A DNA stretch of 45,641 nt, taken from Komagataeibacter xylinus NBRC 15237. Lineage in GTDB: Bacteria; Pseudomonadota; Alphaproteobacteria; Acetobacterales; Acetobacteraceae. Where the stretch lies: positions 1-45,641 of the forward strand of contig NZ_BCTP01000024.1 in assembly GCF_001571345.1 (NCBI RefSeq). The letters run 5' to 3'. The position numbers and the translations under genes were made by a program. Below, in pieces: positions 40,453-45,641 of the stretch; positions within the stretch are counted from its first letter, which is position 1, and each line of letters opens with the position of its first letter. The notes beneath the pieces were generated by a model that worked only from the letters and a program-made list of their open reading frames with translations, did not search any database and was not told the DNA's origin.

Positions 40453-41082
40453 TCAGTTATGCGCCGCGGGTGACATGAGTTCCGTCATGCGGGCCGTGAT
40501 GTCGGCTGCCGTGGCGGTGGCGGGCAGGCTGCCCTCATAGCGCCCGGTGGGCGACATGATCACGATCTGGCTGGCAGGCTCCATGCTGTAATCCCCATTG
40601 GCGCCATCACGCCGCACGTAAGGGGCATGATACTCCTTGGCCACGGCCTGGATCATCTTGGGCGAGCCGGTCATGACCGTGACATGCGAGCCATAGCGCA
40701 GGGCATAGGTGCGCAGCACGTCGGAGTTGTCGCGCATGGGGTCAAGCGTGATGAAAATGGGCACCACCAGCCGCACGCGGTCATGGCCCAGCGCTTCCAC
40801 GCCCTCGGCCATCGCCTTGACGGTCGCGCCACATACATCATCAGGGCAATGGGTATCGCCAAAATAGATCAGCATCCACCGGCCACGGAAGTCGGTGTCG
40901 AGCACCGAGCCATCCGCCCCGTTGATCAGCCTGAACGACCCGCCAACCGGGTTGCCATAAGTGGTCAGCGGCACGGGCGCGCTATCGGAATAACGGTAGC
41001 CGAAATACCCCGCCACCGAGGAGACCGCCAGTATCAGCAACCCGACCAGCATGAAAAACCGGTCCCGTTCATTTCGCATCAT
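40453..41082 (-). CDS. SCO1/SenC-like thioredoxin-fold protein with altered copper site
   Basis: SCO proteins carry copper to cytochrome oxidase through CxxxC and a distant His. This 209-aa protein has an N-terminal membrane anchor (about 9-27), then the SCO fold with YFGDTHCPDDVCGATV near 73-88 and ITLDPMRDNSDVLRTYA near 111-127. The Cys pair is Cys79-x4-Cys84 instead of x3, and the usual metal His is Pro169 (YSMEPASQIVIMSP). Canonical copper binding is therefore doubtful; a redox role is possible. Start ATG 41082 shares a base with the polA stop (TGATG). Confidence 0.85.
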   Translation of the reverse strand: MMRNERDRFFMLVGLLILAVSSVAGYFGYRYSDSAPVPLTTYGNPVGGSFRLINGADGSVLDTDFRGRWMLIYFGDTHCPDDVCGATVKAMAEGVEALGHDRVRLVVPIFITLDPMRDNSDVLRTYALRYGSHVTVMTGSPKMIQAVAKEYHAPYVRRDGANGDYSMEPASQIVIMSPTGRYEGSLPATATAADITARMTELMSPAAHN

Positions 41083-43850
41083 CAGTGTGCATCCGCCCAG
41101 TTCGTTCCGGTCCCGGTTTCCACGACCAGGGGCACAGACAGGGCCGCCGCGGATTCCATGACCTGTTTGACGAGGGCTGCCAGACGATCAGCATCATCCT
41201 TGCGCACCTCGAACACAAGTTCGTCATGGACCTGAAGGAGCATGCGTCCGTCAAGCCCCGCATCGGACAGGGCGGCAGGAATTCGCACCATGGCGCGTTT
41301 GATGATGTCGGCCGCCCCCCCCTGCAACGGGGCATTGATGGCCTGCCGCTCGGCATAGTTGCGGCGCACCGCACTCTTCTCGGCAATGCCCGGCACAAAG
41401 CAGCGGCGGCCAAAGGGTGTCGTGACATAGCCGTTCTTGCGTGCCTCCGCCTTCACGCGCTCCATGTAGTCGCGGATGCCGGGATAACGGGCGAAATAGG
41501 CATCGATGTAACCCCGTGCCTCACCGGGGGAAATGCCAAGCTGGCGGCTCAGCCCGAAAGCGCTGATGCCGTAGATGATGCCGAAATTGATCGCCTTGGC
41601 ACGCCTGCGCGTGAGCGGGTCCATGCCCTCAAGCGGAATGCCGAACACTTCGGAGGCGGTGCGGGCATGAATGTCCTGCCGCAGCTCGAACGCCTCGCGT
41701 AATGCGGGAATATCCGCCACATCGGCCAGCAGCCGCAGTTCGATCTGTGAATAATCCGCCGAGACCAGCACATGACCCGGTTCCGCCACAAAGGCGCGGC
41801 GGATGCGCCCGCCCTCTTCCGTGCGGATGGGGATGTTCTGCAGGTTGGGGTCGTTCGATGACAGGCGGCCCGTTGTCGTTACCGCCATCTGGAAGGATGT
41901 GTGCACGCGGCCCGTGGCGGGGTTGATCTGGTTGAGCAGCGCATCGGCATAGGTGCTCTTGAGCTTGGCCAGTTGCCGCCACGCCAGGATCCGCGCGGGC
42001 AGGTCGTGGCCCTGGTCGGCCAGGTCCTGCAACACCGCCGAATCCGTGCCCCATGCGCCCGCCTTGGTGCGCTTGCCGCCGGGCAGGCCCATCTCGTCAA
42101 ACAGGATCTCGCCAAGCTGCTTGGGGGAGCCGACATTGAAGTCACGCCCGGCCAGCTTGTGAATCTCGGCCTCGATCACTGCCATGCGGCCCGCGAATTC
42201 GGTGGACATGGCGCGCAGGTCATCGGCATCGACCTTGATGCCCGCCCGCTCCATATCCGCCAGAATGGGCACCAGCGGGCGCTCCATTTCCTCATACAGC
42301 GCCAGTGCCTTGTTGTTGCGCAGCTGGGGCCTGAGCACCTCCCACAGGCGCAGGGTCACATCCGCGTCTTCCGCCGCATACGGCGTGGCGCGGTCAATCG
42401 CCACCTGCGAGAACACGACCCGCTTGCGGCCCGTGCCGGTTACTTCATCATAGGGGATGGGCGTGTGATCGAGCGTGAGGCGCGAAAGCTCATCCATGCC
42501 CTGCCCGTGCTGGCCCGCGGACTGCGCGTAAGAGATCAGCATGGTGTCATCGATCGGGGCAGGCTGCACGCTGCCTGCCTGTGTCAGCACCAGCAGGTCG
42601 AACTTGGCGTTCTGGAATACCTTGAGCACTGACGGATCGGCAAAAAGCGGCCCGAGGATTTCCAGCGCGGTCTGCGCCTTCATCTGGGGTGTGCCCGCGC
42701 TGTCCATCAGGTCAACCTGATGGCCCAGCGGAATATAGCACGCACGCCCGCAGCGCGGCGCAAGCGAGATGCCGACCAGCGGGGCCGTGAGCGGGTCCAG
42801 CCCGTCGGTTTCGGTATCGACCGCGCACACGCCGCCTGCGCGGGCCTCGCTGACCCATTCCCGCAACATCTCGGGGTCGGTTATGGTGATGTAGGGGCCA
42901 TACGGCTCCGGCGGAAAGGCCGGGCGTGGCGCCACCGGGGCCGCCGCCAGCGTGTCATGCGCCGAGATGCGCGGGCGCGGCTTTGCCTTGAGCCCCATGC
43001 GCTGCAACAGCGATGAAAACCCCATATCCGACAGCCATGCGCCCAACCGCTCCATGTCCACATCGCAGCAGCCCAGATCGGCCAGCTTCTCGGGGCAGGG
43101 CGCGTCCTCGCACAGCGTGACGAGCTTGTAGGACAGGCGGGCCATGTCGGCATGGGCCAGCAGGTTCTCGCGCCGCTTGGAAGGCTTCATGCCCTCCGCA
43201 CCCGCCAAGATGGCATCAAGCGAGCCATATTCCGCCATCAGGGCCGATGCGGTCTTGGGGCCGATTCCGGGCACGCCGGGCACGTTGTCCACCGGGTCGC
43301 CGATCAGGGCCTGCACCTGCGCCACGCGGTCCGGGGTCACGCCAAACTTGGCCTCGACCTCCTTCGGCCCGATCGGCCGGTTCTTGATCGGGTCCATCAT
43401 CATCACGCCGGGGCGGATGAGCTGCATCAGGTCCTTGTCGGATGAATAGATGGTGCACTGCCCGCCCGCATCGGTGGCCTTGCGGGCGTAGGCTGCGATC
43501 AGGTCATCGGCTTCCCAGCCTGCCTGCTCGATGGCGGGCACGCCAAAGGCTGCCGTGGCATCGCGCACGAGGCTGAACTGCGGGCGCAGTTCCTCGGGCG
43601 GTTCGGGGCGGTGGGCCTTGTATTCGCCATACAGGTCATTGCGGAAGGTATGGCGGCCTGCATCGAATATGACGGCCAGATGCGTGCCCGCATGCTCGCG
43701 CAAAAGCCGCGAGAGCATGTTGGTGAAACCATAGACCGCGTTGACGGGCGTGCCATCGGGGCTGGTCATGGGCGGCAGGGCGTGGAAGGCGCGGAAGATA
43801 TACCCCGAGCCATCCACCAGGATCAGGTGAAGTGGCGTGTCGCTGGACAT
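41082..43850 (-). CDS. polA: DNA polymerase I
   Basis: A full-length 922-aa Pol I for gap filling and primer removal. The 5'-3' exonuclease (about 1-285) has LVDGSGYIFRAFHALP, GWEADDLIAAYA, YSSDKDLMQL and DNVPGVPGIGPKTA. The 3'-5' exonuclease domain keeps its acidic residues in VDTETDG (344-350). The polymerase has LVSADYSQIELRLLADV (motif A), RRRAKAINFGIIYGISAFGL (motif B) and QVHDELVFEV (motif C, His875-Asp876-Glu877). It starts 14 bp after the zf-CHCC gene and is coupled to the SCO-like gene by TGATG. Confidence 0.97.
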   Translation of the reverse strand: MSSDTPLHLILVDGSGYIFRAFHALPPMTSPDGTPVNAVYGFTNMLSRLLREHAGTHLAVIFDAGRHTFRNDLYGEYKAHRPEPPEELRPQFSLVRDATAAFGVPAIEQAGWEADDLIAAYARKATDAGGQCTIYSSDKDLMQLIRPGVMMMDPIKNRPIGPKEVEAKFGVTPDRVAQVQALIGDPVDNVPGVPGIGPKTASALMAEYGSLDAILAGAEGMKPSKRRENLLAHADMARLSYKLVTLCEDAPCPEKLADLGCCDVDMERLGAWLSDMGFSSLLQRMGLKAKPRPRISAHDTLAAAPVAPRPAFPPEPYGPYITITDPEMLREWVSEARAGGVCAVDTETDGLDPLTAPLVGISLAPRCGRACYIPLGHQVDLMDSAGTPQMKAQTALEILGPLFADPSVLKVFQNAKFDLLVLTQAGSVQPAPIDDTMLISYAQSAGQHGQGMDELSRLTLDHTPIPYDEVTGTGRKRVVFSQVAIDRATPYAAEDADVTLRLWEVLRPQLRNNKALALYEEMERPLVPILADMERAGIKVDADDLRAMSTEFAGRMAVIEAEIHKLAGRDFNVGSPKQLGEILFDEMGLPGGKRTKAGAWGTDSAVLQDLADQGHDLPARILAWRQLAKLKSTYADALLNQINPATGRVHTSFQMAVTTTGRLSSNDPNLQNIPIRTEEGGRIRRAFVAEPGHVLVSADYSQIELRLLADVADIPALREAFELRQDIHARTASEVFGIPLEGMDPLTRRRAKAINFGIIYGISAFGLSRQLGISPGEARGYIDAYFARYPGIRDYMERVKAEARKNGYVTTPFGRRCFVPGIAEKSAVRRNYAERQAINAPLQGGAADIIKRAMVRIPAALSDAGLDGRMLLQVHDELVFEVRKDDADRLAALVKQVMESAAALSVPLVVETGTGTNWADAH

Positions 43851-43864
43851 GGATGTAGAGGCTG

Positions 43865-44080
43865 TCAGTGCGCGTCACCCGCCGGTGCATCGGGGTTGAG
43901 CACGAACAGGCGGGAGCAGTAGGGGCAGAAGGTCTGGTGACGGCCGATGCGCAGGAACACGCGCGGGTGGCCGAGCGCGCCGAGGCCACCATCACAGGAC
44001 AGGGTGCGCGAATCGACCACGATGGTTTCAATCGTGCCCAGGCGGGGGTGCGGTGCGGGATCGTGGGACAGGGCTTGCAT
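43865..44080 (-). CDS. zf-CHCC zinc-finger domain protein, 71 aa
   Basis: A short protein with the zf-CHCC pattern Cys...Gly-His-Pro...Cys-x2-Cys: LSCDGGLGALGHPRVFL, then TFCPYCSRLFVL. This is the domain found in the NDUFS6-type subunit of complex I and in small bacterial relatives, and it binds zinc through Cys, His, Cys, Cys. ATG 44080 begins MQALSHDP; an upstream frame to 44188 is weaker. It is the first gene of the polA operon. Confidence 0.8.
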   Translation of the reverse strand: MQALSHDPAPHPRLGTIETIVVDSRTLSCDGGLGALGHPRVFLRIGRHQTFCPYCSRLFVLNPDAPAGDAH

Positions 44081-44141
44081 TCTGATCGGCCTCGGGTTGT
44101 TGTCCGGCTTGGATTTGCATGGCGCGCCCGATGGGCAGGCC

Positions 44142-45239
44142 ATGCGCTGGCCCATGATGATACGCAGGATTGCCGTGCTTTCAAACATTCGCCTGTCACG
44201 CCTGCTTTATCCAGCGCTTTTTGTGATGTTGACCGCCTGCGCCACCCATGAGGCCCCGGCCCCCACGCCGCCCGCGCGGCATGCCGGACTCGCCCGCCTC
44301 ATACCGCCTGACCGCGTGGTGGATATTGCGGGCGTGGGTGCCGTGCCATTGCGCCTCTGGCCCGCCCGTGGGCCGGAACGCGCGGTGATTGTAGCGCTGC
44401 ATGGCTTCAATGACAGCCGCGATGCGTGGGAGCGCCCGGCCCCGGCACTCAATGCCGCCGGGCTGAGCGTGGTCGCCCCCGACCTGCCCGGCTTTGGCCA
44501 GACACAGGCACGCGGCGGTTGGGTGGGCACGGACATGCTGCGCCGCACGGTCAGCACTCTGCTCACCACCATCGGGCGTGAACACCCTGGCGTGCCGCTC
44601 TACATCATGGGCGAGAGCATGGGCGGCGCACTGGCCGCCGTAATGGCGGCCCGGCCTGACGTCCTGCCGGTAGCAGGCACGATCCTGCTGGCTCCGGCGT
44701 TGTGGGATCTGGACGCGGGCGCGCGCCTGACCACCCACCTGATGGCGGCCATGGCCCCGCGCTGGCGGCTGAGCGGGCGCGAACTGCCCGTGCATGTGAC
44801 CGCAGCCGATGACCAGTTGGCCCTTGCCCGCCTGTACTACGACCCGCTGACCCTACGCGACACATCAACCACGGCGCTCGCCGGGCTGACCGACCTCATG
44901 CATCAGGCCGCCCATGCCAGCGCCCACATGCATGGCCCCGTGCTGGTGGTGTATGGTGGGCGCGACCAGATCGTGCCCGCCGCCGCCATGGCGCGGGCGT
45001 GGCGGCACATGCCAGATGGCACAAGGCTGGATTACATACCCAACGGCTACCACCTGCTGACCCGCGGGCGGGCAGGCGAGAAGGTGACGGCGGACCTGAC
45101 AGGCTGGATCCTGCACCCCGAACGCTTCCTGCCCTCGGGCGGGGATGCGGCGGCGGCGGCATGGATGGCCGAACCCGCTGGCCACGACGCCCCGCTGCCC
45201 ATCCTGCCCGGACGGATGGACGCAATCGCGCCGCGATGA
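44142..45239 (+). CDS. Lipoprotein alpha/beta hydrolase (monoacylglycerol lipase-like)
   Basis: A 365-aa hydrolase of the serine aminopeptidase S33/monoglyceride lipase type, anchored as a lipoprotein (lipobox VMLTAC about residue 28-33). The catalytic triad is visible: oxyanion segment ALHGFNDSRDAW, nucleophile Ser in GESMGG, Asp in VVYGGRDQIVP and His in NGYHLLTRG. It probably cleaves an ester or lipid at the envelope. ATG 44142 is preferred because GGGCAGG precedes it; ATG 44154/44157 are alternatives. It is divergent from the polA operon and followed by tRNA-Arg. Confidence 0.85.
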   Translation: MRWPMMIRRIAVLSNIRLSRLLYPALFVMLTACATHEAPAPTPPARHAGLARLIPPDRVVDIAGVGAVPLRLWPARGPERAVIVALHGFNDSRDAWERPAPALNAAGLSVVAPDLPGFGQTQARGGWVGTDMLRRTVSTLLTTIGREHPGVPLYIMGESMGGALAAVMAARPDVLPVAGTILLAPALWDLDAGARLTTHLMAAMAPRWRLSGRELPVHVTAADDQLALARLYYDPLTLRDTSTTALAGLTDLMHQAAHASAHMHGPVLVVYGGRDQIVPAAAMARAWRHMPDGTRLDYIPNGYHLLTRGRAGEKVTADLTGWILHPERFLPSGGDAAAAAWMAEPAGHDAPLPILPGRMDAIAPR

Positions 45240-45294
45240 TTTTTCCCGATTGGGGCTGGCGTTCCGGCCTGTGGCGATGTATGCAGGCGTGAGT

Positions 45295-45371
45295 GGACTC
45301 GTAGCTCAGCTGGATAGAGCGTCGCCCTCCGAAGGCGAAGGTCGAAGGTTCGAATCCTTTCGAGTCCGCCA
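45295..45371 (+). tRNA. tRNA-Arg (anticodon CCG)
   Basis: A 77-nt cloverleaf with acceptor stem GGACTCG/CGAGTCC, D arm GCTCAGCTGGATAGAGC, anticodon arm TCGCC-CTCCGAA-GGCGA with anticodon CCG, and T loop TTCGAAT. It ends with encoded CCA (GCCA). It would read CGG arginine codons, which suits this GC-rich genome. Repeat R12 follows 55 bp later. Confidence 0.97.
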
Positions 45372-45426
45372 TTCCCAGATAAAATATAATAATACCATTT
45401 ATTTAGATGGTAGTTTATTATCAGAT

Positions 45427-45506
45427 AAAAGTTTCCGGGTGTCGCCTTTTTTCAAAAAGGCGACGTTTTTCAAAGCTTTTTGAAAAAAGCTTTACCAAAG
45501 AATTTT
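45427..45506. repeat. Cloverleaf repeat copy R12, full form with paired substitutions
   Basis: Arm 1 is GTCGCCTTTTTT/AAAAAGGCGAC and arm 2 is AAAGCTTTTT/AAAAAGCTTT. Compared with R6, both arms carry changes on both strands that keep pairing. Left end AAAGTTTCCGGGTG; right end TTACCAAAGAATTTT. It lies behind tRNA-Arg. Confidence 0.9.
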
Positions 45507-45641
45507 ATACTTCCAAGGTATTATCGTGCTTGCCTGTTCAAACGGCCTCTTATCGCCGCAGCGTGGCAAAAGGCCGGAGTGGCTGCGGGGCAGGCACGCA
45601 GTCATCCGCGCGCCATGACCGGATCAGCCCATCAGTAACCT

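Noticed and set aside
2250-45506. Cloverleaf repeats interpreted as insertion sequences or as CRISPR repeats
   Set aside because: No transposase gene is associated with any copy, copies are far apart and of variable length, and there are no regular spacers.

Overview
The window looks like a chromosomal segment of an acetic acid bacterium (family Acetobacteraceae), most likely Komagataeibacter or a close relative. This rests on high G+C, alphaproteobacterial gene content and gene arrangement, and on one AT-rich cloverleaf-like repeat that recurs 13 times behind genes, a type I associate from memory with Komagataeibacter intergenic regions. The genus call is an inference; no rRNA or species marker is present.

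Layout. 1-2.3 kb: end of an OprB-type porin, hypothetical genes, a lipoprotein and a peptide-deformylase homologue that lacks key metal ligands. 2.3-3.8 kb: phoU-phoB (minus). 4-8.4 kb: a TonB-dependent receptor (plus), whose 3' end overlaps a convergent panB-transporter pair. 8.4-12.0 kb: an uncharacterised two-gene unit (unknown protein plus tandem AAA+ ATPase) behind a leader with FNR-like and palindromic sites. 12.4-18.8 kb: sodC, an acid-phosphatase homologue without its nucleophilic His, a small membrane protein, an SDR, a YidB-like protein, a Cys-rich secreted protein, photolyase, and an unknown gene behind a perfect FNR-type box. 19-21 kb: a NepR-like small protein, a Pmp3-like protein with grxB, and a lone Rieske subunit petA. 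21-26.6 kb: an MRJP/Yellow-family protein, a DUF1269 protein, and an incomplete type IV secretion set (VirB1-like, VirB7-like lipoprotein, VirB9, VirB10) without ATPases, VirB6 or VirB8. 27-28 kb: an ABM monooxygenase, a 5'-truncated SMP-30/gluconolactonase remnant, and one type I-E-like CRISPR repeat with an AT-rich leader-like flank. 28-32 kb: fumC and a TonB-dependent siderophore receptor. 32.6-36 kb: a LysE/RhtB exporter and a zinc-uptake operon behind a Zur-box palindrome. 36-38.6 kb: an SbmA/YddA-type ABC transporter and a DUF2501 protein. 38.7-45.2 kb: the operon zf-CHCC protein-polA-SCO-like protein-solute-binding protein (minus), then a lipoprotein hydrolase (plus) and tRNA-Arg(CCG).

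How the genes fit together. Much of the window serves the cell envelope and nutrient scavenging: porin, two TonB receptors, zinc ABC importer, orphan solute-binding protein, phosphate regulation and several secreted proteins. Three homologues (deformylase-like, phosphatase-like, SCO-like) have lost canonical catalytic or metal-binding residues. The repeat family occupies 6 of 7 non-overlapping convergent gaps and none of 8 divergent gaps, as expected of a mobile or recruited bidirectional terminator. Coordinates and motifs were read by eye; no database search or folding program was run.
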